DNA of 32,489 nucleotides from Corynebacterium hylobatis. GTDB taxonomy: Bacteria > Actinomycetota > Actinomycetes > Mycobacteriales > Mycobacteriaceae. This document shows positions 6,921-14,569 of the stretch, piece after piece (position 1 is the stretch's first letter; every line of letters begins with the position of its first letter). Location of the stretch: contig NZ_RXHJ01000025.1 in the NCBI RefSeq assembly GCF_003955685.1, positions 1 to 32,489 on the forward strand, read 5' to 3'. Below the pieces are notes generated by a model. It saw nothing but the letters and a program-made list of their open reading frames with translations, did no database searches and had not been told where the DNA came from. A program made the position numbers and the translations under genes.

Positions 6921-8296
6921 GCTCCTATAGTGTGTCAAGCGCTTTGGAGAAGATTTTCGTAGGCAGCGGCTAATTCCGTCAAAGGGCGTTTTCCCGTTTC
7001 AATATCGCTGATTCTGGCAGGAGCGCACCCAAGACGGCCCGCAACCTCTGCCTGAGTCAGGTGCTGGGCCTGACGACGTTGCTTTAAGTCTGGGCGACGC
7101 AGATCCCTGGGCTCAGGCCGGCTGGACTGTGCGCACACCACGCGGTAAACCTCGCGCACGATGGCCCGCTTGAGACAGCGAATGATCTCCTTCTTCGACA
7201 GTCCTTCCGCAGTGCGTTTAGCCACGTAGTCTTTGGTTCGTTGGTCACATCCCATGCGAACTACCGCGATTCGGTACAGAGCTGAATTTGCCCGCCGATC
7301 CCCGCCACGGTTGAGCCTGTGGCGGGTGGTTCGCCCGGAACTCGCCGGCAGTGGCGCTACCCCACATAGCTGTGCCAGGGCCGCTTCGGACGGGATACGC
7401 TCCGGATTCTCACCGATGCTGACGATCAGTTCAGCGGCGATCAGCGGGCCGCTGCCAACCATGTTGCTGATATACGGGTTGATGCTTGAGACAAGAGCAC
7501 TGATCCGGGCTTCCAGGTCATCGCATCGCTCACGCACCTGAAGATAGGTGGCGGCCAGAATCTTCAGGCTGGAGACAACGGCATGCGCCGGGGCGTGATC
7601 GTCAGCTTGCGGCCGGCAACGAGACAGGGCAAGGACCATGGCGTGATTGGTCATGCTGCTGTAGCGGGCCCTGATGTCATCGGGGGCGGTGATCAGCAAC
7701 GACTTGATCGTATTCATGATTCTCACGGTCGTTGCCACGAGCTGTTTCCGGGTGATGTAGAGCGTCCTTAATGATTCCACTGGCCCTGTCGAATCTTTCG
7801 GGATACTCAACGCTTCCCCGGTGAGGACTTGCCGAGCGGCAGCCAGGGCATCGACTGGGTCTGATTTGCCGTTGCGCCGACGAACCGCGCGACTGGGGCG
7901 CAGCACCTCGACGACCGCATAGCCGGCGTCGACGAGATGTCGCGTTAATCCTGCCCCGTAGGAGTTGGTTCCTTCCACTCCCACGGTATCGACACCATGG
8001 GTGTGCAGAAACAGCGCCAGCTGTGCATAGCCCGAGGTGGTAGCCGGAAAAGTTGCGGTGGCCAGATGCTGGCCCGTAGCGGCGACGGCAGCGACGGTGT
8101 GGGTGTCAGTATGTGTGTCGACACCGGCGACAGGGATGGACGGGAGGGGGATACCTGTGATTGTCATGGACGTCTCTTTCGACAGGAGGGGCACTACGTA
8201 CGGCCGTGGATCCGAGATGTCGGGCAGACAAGACGCTGATGGGACTACTACTATGGCACCTGCCGGGGTGGCCATGGTGAGAAGTCACGCTCCTAT
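6921..8296 (-). mobile_element. IS110-family insertion sequence, about 1.38 kb
   Basis: The octamer GCTCCTAT occurs at 6921-6928 and at 8289-8296, just outside the two ends of the transposase gene. IS110 elements lack terminal inverted repeats but keep a short core shared by target and donor, so these are my proposed ends; true ends may be a few bases off. About 130 non-coding bases precede the transposase start, where IS110 elements encode their bridge RNA. The element separates merA from merR and stops about 4 bp before the merA -35 box. Confidence 0.6.
6935..8167 (-). CDS. IS110-family DEDD transposase with C-terminal HTH
   Basis: This 410-residue recombinase has the N-terminal RuvC-like DEDD domain (Asp17 in AGVDTHTD, Glu65 in VGVEGTNSYG, Asp103 and Asp106 in KSDPVDALAA) and the C-terminal Tnp domain with GSGPLIAAELI and LCGVAPLPASSG, which carries the catalytic serine region. 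The last 53 residues (about 358-410) add an XRE-like helix-turn-helix: LTQAEVAGRLG followed by ARISDIETGKRPL. I use the ATG at 8167; the longer frame to 8275 adds 36 residues unlike the family. The gene appears intact. It inserts through a bridge-RNA-guided mechanism if it behaves like characterised family members. Confidence 0.9.
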   Translation of the reverse strand: MTITGIPLPSIPVAGVDTHTDTHTVAAVAATGQHLATATFPATTSGYAQLALFLHTHGVDTVGVEGTNSYGAGLTRHLVDAGYAVVEVLRPSRAVRRRNGKSDPVDALAAARQVLTGEALSIPKDSTGPVESLRTLYITRKQLVATTVRIMNTIKSLLITAPDDIRARYSSMTNHAMVLALSRCRPQADDHAPAHAVVSSLKILAATYLQVRERCDDLEARISALVSSINPYISNMVGSGPLIAAELIVSIGENPERIPSEAALAQLCGVAPLPASSGRTTRHRLNRGGDRRANSALYRIAVVRMGCDQRTKDYVAKRTAEGLSKKEIIRCLKRAIVREVYRVVCAQSSRPEPRDLRRPDLKQRRQAQHLTQAEVAGRLGCAPARISDIETGKRPLTELAAAYENLLQSA

Positions 8297-8358
8297 GAGG
8301 TCATGACCACATCACCAGACCCACGGTGCGGGGCCAGAACCGGCCTGGAAGACAAATC

Positions 8359-8385
8359 TTGACAAAGGCACACAGTCAGACTGTG
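8359..8385 (+). promoter_or_regulatory. Candidate merR promoter with perfect 15-bp palindrome
   Basis: TTGACA at 8359-8364 is a consensus -35. Six bases later comes CACAGTC-A-GACTGTG (8371-8385), a perfect inverted repeat with a 1-base centre, inside what would be the spacer. No strong -10 follows. The position fits autoregulation of the MerR-type gene at 8477, but the palindrome differs from the one in front of merA. Confidence 0.45.
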
Positions 8386-8476
8386 GCCAGTCCATAGGTG
8401 GGTCATTCCGGTGGTTCCGGTCCCGTACTCCCATTATCAGCGTCCACAGGCCCACCAACTACCGGGAGGGGAGTTC

Positions 8477-8872
8477 ATGCTCATCGGAGAACTGGCGCAG
8501 GCCGGTGGTACTACCACCAAGACGCTGCGCTTCTACGAGGACGTTGGCTTGCTCCCGGCACCTGAGCGCACCGCCAACGGTTACCGCTATTACGACAGTT
8601 CCGCCGATACCCTCGCCCGGATCGACTTCATTCGCCGCGGCCAGGCCGCCGGTCTGACCTTGGCGCAGATCCGCCAGGTCCTGGAGATCCGCGACCACGG
8701 CACCGCGCCCTGTCGGCACGTGTCTGACCTGCTCGATGACCGATTGGCGGACCTGGACCAACAACTCACTGATCTGCAGGACCTGCGCGATACCGTCCGC
8801 GAACTGCGCGACCGGGCGGATGCGATCAGCCCGGAGACCTGTGATCCCACCGCGATCTGCCAGTACCTCTAG
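8477..8872 (+). CDS. MerR-family heavy-metal-responsive regulator
   Basis: This 131-residue protein has a MerR winged helix (IGELAQAGGTTTKTLRFYEDVGLL, split near residues 3-26, then NGYRYYD), a long dimerisation helix at about 80-118, and a C-terminal metal loop. Cys79 at the start of the dimerisation helix plus Cys122 and Cys128 near the C-terminus give three thiolates, as in Hg(II)-sensing MerR. However, the spacing between first and second cysteine is longer than the 35 residues of classical MerR, so Cd, Pb or Zn sensing remains possible. GGGAGGGGAG before the ATG fixes the start. It faces away from merA, as in a divergent merR-merA pair later split by the IS110 element. Confidence 0.88.
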   Translation: MLIGELAQAGGTTTKTLRFYEDVGLLPAPERTANGYRYYDSSADTLARIDFIRRGQAAGLTLAQIRQVLEIRDHGTAPCRHVSDLLDDRLADLDQQLTDLQDLRDTVRELRDRADAISPETCDPTAICQYL

Positions 8873-9014
8873 AACAATTATCACCGTGGACACCGTTGGG
8901 CCTGGTCTCCAGGGAAGGGAGGGCTCCAGAGGAAGCTAGTCTGTGCACAGGCCCGCTGGCACCCGGGGACTGTGCTATTGACGTGCCTATCATTGTTTCT
9001 CAGAGAGGATGTTC

Positions 9015-9983
9015 GTGCTCGATTGGTTGGAACGGTGGCAGATCCCGCTGCATCTCATTGCGCTGGGGGCCGGTGCCGTCATCGGCCTGACCGTCCCCGC
9101 CACCGCAGCGGCCTTTGAGGTGGCCATCAATCCGGTATTGATGGCACTGCTTTACGCCACGTTTTTAAGCGTGCCGCTGACCAAACTCGGCCATGCGCTG
9201 CGCGACGCCCGCTTCTTGGCAGGTCTGCTCGTGTTGAACTTCCTTATCGTCCCCGTCGTGGTCTATGTCCTCTCCCGGCTCGTCGCCGACGACCAGGCAT
9301 TATTGTTGGGTGTCCTGCTGGTGTTGTTGACCCCGTGCATCGACTACGTCATTGTCTTTTCCGGGCTGGCCAGGGCCGCGCATGATCGGCTGTTAGCCGC
9401 GGCCCCGTTGTTGATGCTGCTCCAGATGCTGTTGCTACCGGTCTACTTGGGGATGTTCGTTGACCCGGAACTGTTTGAGGTCATCGACCTCGCCCCGTTC
9501 ATCGAGGCATTCCTCCTGCTAATCGTCACGCCTCTGGCAGTAGCTGCGCTCACGCAGTTCCTGGCCGCCCGGTTTCGACCTGCGCAACAGGTGATGGATC
9601 TGATGGAGGCATTGATGGTGCCGCTCCTGATGCTCACCCTCACTGTGGTTGTCGCCTCCCAGATCGACGCCGTACGCACCGATCTCCCCTCGCTGTTGCG
9701 GGTGATCCCGATTTACATCATCTTCCTGGTTGTGATGGTCCCCCTGGGCATCTTCATCGGACGGGTCTTCTACCAGGACGCCTCCGCAACCCGGGCGACG
9801 GTCTTTTCCGGTGCCACTCGCAACTCATTGGTCGTGTTACCCCTGGCTCTGGCCCTGCCGGACAGCCTCACATTGGTTGCAGTCGTCGTGGTTACCCAAA
9901 CCCTGGTCGAACTGGTCGGCATGGTCGTCTACGTCCGCCTGATTCCACGTGTGGTGCTGGAAAAGGCTGGCCAGTACAACTAG
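9015..9983 (+). CDS. Arsenic-resistance/BASS-type permease
   Basis: This 322-residue protein has about ten hydrophobic segments and belongs to the bile acid:sodium symporter superfamily that includes the ACR3 arsenite exporters. The stretch LTPCIDYVIVFSGLA corresponds to the ACR3 cysteine motif (TPC) in the centre of the fold. Related actinobacterial proteins are annotated as arsenic resistance proteins, but transport of arsenite is not shown here and no arsenate reductase is nearby. I prefer GTG at 9015, 6 bases after AGAGAGG; the ATG at 9009 directly abuts that site. It lies 142 bases downstream of the MerR-type gene and may be its target. Its stop overlaps the stop of the convergent M23 gene. 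Confidence 0.75.
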   Translation: MLDWLERWQIPLHLIALGAGAVIGLTVPATAAAFEVAINPVLMALLYATFLSVPLTKLGHALRDARFLAGLLVLNFLIVPVVVYVLSRLVADDQALLLGVLLVLLTPCIDYVIVFSGLARAAHDRLLAAAPLLMLLQMLLLPVYLGMFVDPELFEVIDLAPFIEAFLLLIVTPLAVAALTQFLAARFRPAQQVMDLMEALMVPLLMLTLTVVVASQIDAVRTDLPSLLRVIPIYIIFLVVMVPLGIFIGRVFYQDASATRATVFSGATRNSLVVLPLALALPDSLTLVAVVVVTQTLVELVGMVVYVRLIPRVVLEKAGQYN

Positions 9984-10759
9984 AAGGTGATGCCGTGCTG
10001 GGCGAACCAGGGGGCAGGGTCGACGGCGCCGCTGCCGGTGGGGTAGAGCTCAAAATGCAGGTGGGACCCGGTGGAAAAACCTCGGTTACCCATACCGGCG
10101 ATCTTCTGGCCGGCGGTGACCTGCTCGCCGACGCTGACGTCGAGGGTTTCCATGTGTCCGTAGACGGCAATGGAGCCATCGTCGTGCTGGATGCGGATCC
10201 ACTGGCCGAAACCGGAGGCCGGACCGGAGTCGATGACGGTGCCGCCCATGGCGGCGAGAATGGGGGTGCCCACCGCGTTGGCGATGTCGAGGCCGGCGTG
10301 GAGGCTGCCCCAGCGCATACCGAAACCGGAGGTGAAGGTGCCCTCGGCCGGCTTGACGACGGAGGAGGCATTGGCAAGGCGTTCTGCCTCCGTGGCAGCG
10401 GCAGCCTCAGCAGCGGCGGCTTCGGTACGCTCAGCGGCGTATTCCACCGCCTTGTCCAGCTGCTCCTCGAGGTTGGCTACCGGCTTATACTCCGGGATCG
10501 CCAAGATCTGCGGTGCCGCCTGCGTCGCATCTAAGGGCAGGGCGGTGTCAGTGGCGGCCAGCTCCACATCGACGGCGGCGACCTCCGAAGATGCCGGGGC
10601 CTGATCCTGGGCCTGCAGCGTGGCGGCAGTAGCCCCACCGATCCCGGCCGAGGAGACCGCGCTGGCGGCCACGGCCACCAGGGCCACGCGCCCCGTGGTC
10701 TGCGAGGTGGTGATCTTGCGGTGTTTCCCTCGGGCCGGTCGCTGAGCCGTCAGTCGCAT
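9980..10759 (-). CDS. Secreted M23 peptidase, copy 1
   Basis: This 259-residue exported cell-wall endopeptidase has a basic N-terminus (RPARGKHRK), then a hydrophobic signal or anchor at about 25-50. An alanine/glutamate-rich helical linker follows, with a LytM-type M23 domain over the last 125 residues. The zinc ligands are visible: His and Asp in SLHAGLDIA and the HLH of GSHLHFEL. I choose the ATG at 10759 because GGAAGAAGA precedes it; an in-frame extension to 10813 has no such site. The peptidase domain is identical in protein sequence to the gene at 22435-23274, whereas the N-terminal half differs. Its stop overlaps that of the convergent permease in a CTAG. Confidence 0.9.
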   Translation of the reverse strand: MRLTAQRPARGKHRKITTSQTTGRVALVAVAASAVSSAGIGGATAATLQAQDQAPASSEVAAVDVELAATDTALPLDATQAAPQILAIPEYKPVANLEEQLDKAVEYAAERTEAAAAEAAAATEAERLANASSVVKPAEGTFTSGFGMRWGSLHAGLDIANAVGTPILAAMGGTVIDSGPASGFGQWIRIQHDDGSIAVYGHMETLDVSVGEQVTAGQKIAGMGNRGFSTGSHLHFELYPTGSGAVDPAPWFAQHGITF

Positions 10760-10828
10760 GAATCTTCTTCCGTCGTTGTCCGTTGGCCCGCACCCCAGCC
10801 CACCGCTATGCACGGTGGAGACCAGAAT

Positions 10829-10844
10829 GTGACCGTTCCGTTAT
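10829..10844 (-). promoter_or_regulatory. Conserved box upstream of M23 copy 1
   Basis: On the minus strand ATAACGGAACGGTCAC lies 69 bases before the ATG. A near-identical 16-mer (one difference) is found upstream of the other M23 gene at 22418-22433, although the surrounding DNA is not alike. It is therefore probably a regulator site or start of a shared leader. MtrA, which controls M23 genes in corynebacteria, is one candidate; I cannot confirm it. Between this box and 11097 I see no gene. Confidence 0.5.
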
Positions 10845-11097
10845 TTACGGACGTAACACTAGCGTCTCACTCCCCAAGAAATCCAGCCGGAAGACGAACT
10901 CTGTGCTTCTTCCACCTTCTTCACAGCCCGATCGCCGGGGATTGTCAGGGATTAGCGAGGACGACGCCAATGTGCCCGGAGAGCTCTTGCCTGCTCCTAG
11001 CTGACCTACCTAGAAATCGGGCACGGCCAGGGGCAATCCGGGCAGGACTGTAGCCACCGGCGGCGTCCCGGCCGCTCCTGGCGAAATCCCACCGGTA

Positions 11098-13158
11098 CTA
11101 CTTGGCGGGCGGGGACAGGGAGGGTGTACCGGTTCCTCCGGTGTCGGGGGTGGCCACCTCCTCGACACCCCGGGTGCTGTCGCCACTCCCCCGCACCTGG
11201 CGGCTGAGCAGAAAAACGACGAAGGCCAGCGGGATGACACCTGCGGCCCAGGCCAGGACGGCGGCGCGCTGGTCGGCGAGCAGATCCAGCTCCCAGGGCA
11301 GGAGCAGTGAGCGGTAGAACTCTTCACCCACGATGGTGTTGAGCTGGAGGAGATAGACGCCGAAGAGCAGGTGGACCGGCAGGGAGGCGATCAGCCATCC
11401 CAGGCGGACCGCGGCTGGGCGGCGGTGCGGAAGGGGATCAGGTCCACACATCCCCCAGAAGTAGAAGCAGCCGGAGACCAGGAGCACGGTGTTCATGATC
11501 AGATGTCCTGCGTACTTGGAGATCAGCAGCTCATAGAGCGGGATGAGCAGGTACATCACGTAGAAGAAGAACAGGAACTGCATGGTGTTGACCACCGGAT
11601 GAGTGATTATTCCCACCCACCGGCTGCGAGTGAAGGCACACACCCAGTCATGGATGCCTGGCCGGCCGGCCGGGCCGGAGTCATAGGCGGTCATCAGCAG
11701 GGTCAGCGGGGCGCCGAGCACGAGGAAGATGGGGATGACCAGCGACAAGATCATGTGACCGAGCATGTGCACCGAGAAAGTAGCGGGCATGTTCATCCCG
11801 ATCCCCGAGCTCATCGTCACCAGCAGGCTCACGCATCCGGCCAGCCACCAGACGGTGGAGGTGGTCGACCAGGTTCTGCCGGCCTGGCGGGTGCGCCACA
11901 CCGCGTAGAGGTAGCCGGCGGCCAATAGCAGGGCGAGGGTGCCAAAGAGCAGGTCAAAGCGCCACATGCTCCACACGTTGAGGGCGGTGGGTTTCTCGGA
12001 CAGCTCGTAGCCGAGCTTGGTGGCCATCTGTGAGAGGTTCGGGATGCGCGGTGGGGGCGGCGGGGTGCGTCCCATGGTGATGGCGATACCGGTGACCGCG
12101 GCCATGACAAGCACCTCGATGATGGCGACCCGGCGGAACAGGCGGTGATCCGTGGGATCGGCCTGCACCTGCGGGATGACCCAGGCCCGGTGGATCCAGC
12201 CGAAGACACCGAGGATGATCACGCCGATGGTCTTGGCGACGATGATCAGCCCATAGCGGGTGGTCAACAAATCGCTCAGTTCGATGCGGATGACGGCGTT
12301 GACCAGCCCGGACATGGCCATGACGATGATGGAGACCAGGGCGATCGTCGAATAGCGGCGCAGTGCGATATTCAGGTCAGGTCCCAGGCGACGCCCGTGG
12401 GCGAGCAGGGCCATGAGCCCGCCGACCCAGATGACCAGGAAGATCAGGTGCCACAGGTAGGAGTTGGTGCCGTGGTCGTGGTTACCGCCCGAGGAGGAGT
12501 GTCCCGTCAGGCCGAGGGGGATGATCATGAGGATCGCCCCGAGCAGGAGCAGGGGTTGGGTGATCCACGCCCGGCCCATCAGGCCCGTAAGTCCGGTGAC
12601 CAGGGCAATAAGGGCCACGATCAGCCACACCTGGGCCATGGCCACCTGTTGGAGGGCCACCACCAGGGCTTCCATTCCCAGTGTCTGGGCCAGGGGTGTG
12701 CCGGAGACATCCGAGAGCACCAGCGGGATCATCAATAACGCAACAAGCCCGAAGCAGAGGGCCGCGACCGCACCGGTACGCGAGGCCAGGTGCCCGTCCA
12801 CACTCAACGAGGCCTGGTGCAGGCGGGCGTTATCACCGCCGGGCAACCGGGGGGAGATGAGGAAGGCAGAGAACAGGAAGGAACCGGCCGACAGGGCAGC
12901 GAGCATCCAACCGACCGCGCGGAAAAACGGCAACCCGAAGGTGGTCGCGATGCCCGGGTCGGGGATCCCCAGGGCCGCGAGGGATTCGCCGAGGAAGCTG
13001 TAGGCGATCGTCCCGCCGATGACACCGGCGACACCGAGGAAGAGCAGGTACAGCGGCCACGTGGGGCGTACCCGCTCCTGTGGTCGACCCCCGGTGGGGG
13101 GAGCCTTCCCCGCCGTTGTATCCGTGGCAGTGGGGGTGTCATTTACCGGGTGGGTCAT
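11098..13158 (-). CDS. CopD/CtaG fusion: copper transport and cytochrome oxidase assembly membrane protein
   Basis: This 686-residue protein has about fifteen hydrophobic segments. The N-terminal half (about 35-380) resembles CopD, the inner-membrane copper permease. The C-terminal half (about 420-650) is a CtaG/caa3-oxidase assembly factor, shown by the SVHMLGHMILSLVIPIF segment and the later HLIMNTVLLVSG and GCFYFWGMCGPDPLP stretches. The fusion is common in actinobacteria. It probably moves copper across the membrane towards the haem-copper oxidase. I start at MTHPVND (13158); the longer frame to 13668 runs through the divergent copC gene and its upstream region and is not credible. It is divergent from copC across about 300 bases that include a CsoR-like operator. 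Confidence 0.88.
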   Translation of the reverse strand: MTHPVNDTPTATDTTAGKAPPTGGRPQERVRPTWPLYLLFLGVAGVIGGTIAYSFLGESLAALGIPDPGIATTFGLPFFRAVGWMLAALSAGSFLFSAFLISPRLPGGDNARLHQASLSVDGHLASRTGAVAALCFGLVALLMIPLVLSDVSGTPLAQTLGMEALVVALQQVAMAQVWLIVALIALVTGLTGLMGRAWITQPLLLLGAILMIIPLGLTGHSSSGGNHDHGTNSYLWHLIFLVIWVGGLMALLAHGRRLGPDLNIALRRYSTIALVSIIVMAMSGLVNAVIRIELSDLLTTRYGLIIVAKTIGVIILGVFGWIHRAWVIPQVQADPTDHRLFRRVAIIEVLVMAAVTGIAITMGRTPPPPPRIPNLSQMATKLGYELSEKPTALNVWSMWRFDLLFGTLALLLAAGYLYAVWRTRQAGRTWSTTSTVWWLAGCVSLLVTMSSGIGMNMPATFSVHMLGHMILSLVIPIFLVLGAPLTLLMTAYDSGPAGRPGIHDWVCAFTRSRWVGIITHPVVNTMQFLFFFYVMYLLIPLYELLISKYAGHLIMNTVLLVSGCFYFWGMCGPDPLPHRRPAAVRLGWLIASLPVHLLFGVYLLQLNTIVGEEFYRSLLLPWELDLLADQRAAVLAWAAGVIPLAFVVFLLSRQVRGSGDSTRGVEEVATPDTGGTGTPSLSPPAK

Positions 13159-13288
13159 CTGTGTCCATTTCGCCGTCCAAGCCGCCTCCGCTCTCCTGAT
13201 GCGTTCGGAAGCTGGCGTGGGGTTCACCCTAATGGGGCCTGCTGGTGTTCTTGTAAATTGCCCAGGGACCAGTATCTTCCCCCGGTTC

Positions 13289-13303
13289 ACCCCCTGCAGG
13301 GGT
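13289..13303. promoter_or_regulatory. CsoR-like operator between copD-ctaG and copC
   Basis: ACCCC-N5-GGGGT, with a CTGCA centre, lies about midway in the 298-bp divergent region. Copper-sensing CsoR repressors bind GC-rich inverted repeats of this pattern. It could control both genes. No csoR gene is in the window. The rest of 13159-13456 shows no gene. Confidence 0.6.
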
Positions 13304-13456
13304 GCATCTACCTGTGAAGAACAACACCCGGTGAAGGCGGCGTGGCCGGGAACTTTCCCCCCGTCCGTTCCGACCAGTCCCTTAGTGCCTCCCGCAAGCA
13401 GGTGCCTTAGTCGCTCACATCCGGTTGAAGAATCAGCCCAGTCCAGGAGGACGTTC

Positions 13457-14032
13457 GTGATCATCTCCCCCATGCCCCCTCGTCGTGTCATCGCCGCTGT
13501 GGTGGCGGTCGGTGCCCTGAGTGTCGTAGCCACCCCGGCTGCCCTCGCGCATGACTCGGTGATCGGTGGCAATCCCGCCGACGGTGAGGTGGTCGAGGAG
13601 TTCCCGCGCAGCATCGAACTGGAGTTCTCGGGGCTTCCCCAGGAGGGTTTCAGCACCGTGGCCATCACCGATCAGGATTCCGGTGACCTCCTGTTCAGTG
13701 GTGAGCCGACCATCGAGGATCGACTGGTGACCCTCGACCTGCCGGCGGATATCAGTGGTGGACCAGGCGACTACACCGTGGGTTTCCAGATCCTCTCCTC
13801 CGACGGCCACGCCACCCGCAGCTCAACCACCTTCACCGTCGCCGGCGACGCGGCCGCTGCCACCACGGGTGACGCCGAGCCGGTGGAGGAGACCCCCGCT
13901 GCCGAGAACACCGCCGAGGAAGACACCTCCGGATGGAGCGATCTGATAGTCCCGACCCTCGTGGGACTGGCCGTCTTCGGGGCCATCGCCGGTGCCGGTG
14001 TCCTGGTCGTCCGACGTCGTGACGCGCGTTAA
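13457..14032 (+). CDS. copC: CopC-domain copper-binding exported protein
   Basis: This 191-residue protein has a signal peptide (basic PPRR, hydrophobic 11-26, AALA cleavage) that leaves a histidine at the mature N-terminus (LAH-DSVIGGNPADGE), the copper ligand typical of CopC. The beta-barrel domain follows to about 130 with a second conserved histidine in SSDGHATRS. An acidic low-complexity linker and a C-terminal membrane helix (about 162-184) with an RRR stop-transfer tail anchor it outside the membrane. The GTG at 13457 is chosen because AGGAGG stands 6 bases before it; a much longer upstream frame lacks support. It probably hands copper to the divergent CopD-CtaG protein. Confidence 0.9.
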   Translation: MIISPMPPRRVIAAVVAVGALSVVATPAALAHDSVIGGNPADGEVVEEFPRSIELEFSGLPQEGFSTVAITDQDSGDLLFSGEPTIEDRLVTLDLPADISGGPGDYTVGFQILSSDGHATRSSTTFTVAGDAAAATTGDAEPVEETPAAENTAEEDTSGWSDLIVPTLVGLAVFGAIAGAGVLVVRRRDAR

Positions 14033-14169
14033 AGAGTGAAAGAGGCACCCGGTACGTCCTCCCGTGCAGATGTGCCATGCCACGGGCCCCTCTTCCTGCC
14101 TCCGGATATGTCTCAGGACCCCCACCTGATGCTGGCCCGGTACCCGAGGACGACCCCGCCGGGGGATGC

Positions 14170-14199
14170 TTGCGGATTAGTCATTCACCACTGTACGGT
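14170..14199 (+). promoter_or_regulatory. Leaderless promoter of cmtR
   Basis: TTGCGG (14170-14175), an 18-bp spacer and TACGGT (14194-14199) end 6 bases before the ATG. Transcription would start at or next to the start codon. The same architecture precedes the second CmtR-like gene, suggesting autorepression through the spacer. Confidence 0.55.
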
Positions 14200-14205
14200 C
14201 AGCCT

Positions 14206-14565
14206 ATGCTGACCATTGTTTCCCGTCTCGATGTGATGAACCGCCTGGGTCGTGCCATGGCCGATCCCACGCGGTCCCGGATTCTGTTGTCCCTGCTCGA
14301 TGCCCCGAACTATCCGGCGCAACTGGCCCGGGAACTAGGGTTGACGCGCTCAAACGTCTCCAATCACCTGACGTGCCTGCGGGACTGCGGGATCGTGGTC
14401 GCCGAGCCAGAGGGGCGGCGCACCCGCTATGACATTGCTGATGCCCACCTGGCTCAGGCCTTGACCGCTCTGCTGGAGACCACCCTGGCCGTGGATGAAA
14501 GCGCACCGTGCCTGGACCCGTCCTGCCCGGTTGAGGGTTGCTGCGACGCTACAGAGGGGCGGTAG
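14206..14565 (+). CDS. cmtR: CmtR-type ArsR-family Cd/Pb sensor repressor
   Basis: This 119-residue winged-helix repressor begins MLTIVSRLDVMNRLGRAMADPTR (positions 1-23) and has the recognition region LTRSNVSNHLTCLRDCG. Cys57, Cys61 and Cys102 fall at the same numbers as the three Cd/Pb ligands of Mycobacterium tuberculosis CmtR, which supports the assignment strongly. Three more cysteines (107, 112, 113) form a Cys-rich tail absent from that protein, possibly widening affinity. The ATG at 14206 is used because the promoter abuts it and the alignment starts there. The ATPase gene begins 4 bases after its stop, so it most likely represses that exporter. No Shine-Dalgarno is present, consistent with a leaderless message. 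Confidence 0.9.
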   Translation: MLTIVSRLDVMNRLGRAMADPTRSRILLSLLDAPNYPAQLARELGLTRSNVSNHLTCLRDCGIVVAEPEGRRTRYDIADAHLAQALTALLETTLAVDESAPCLDPSCPVEGCCDATEGR

Positions 14566-14569
14566 AACA

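Noticed and set aside
13159..13668. N-terminal extension of the CopD-CtaG frame (170 residues)
   Set aside because: It runs antisense through the copC start and the CsoR-like operator, and has no ribosome site or domain.
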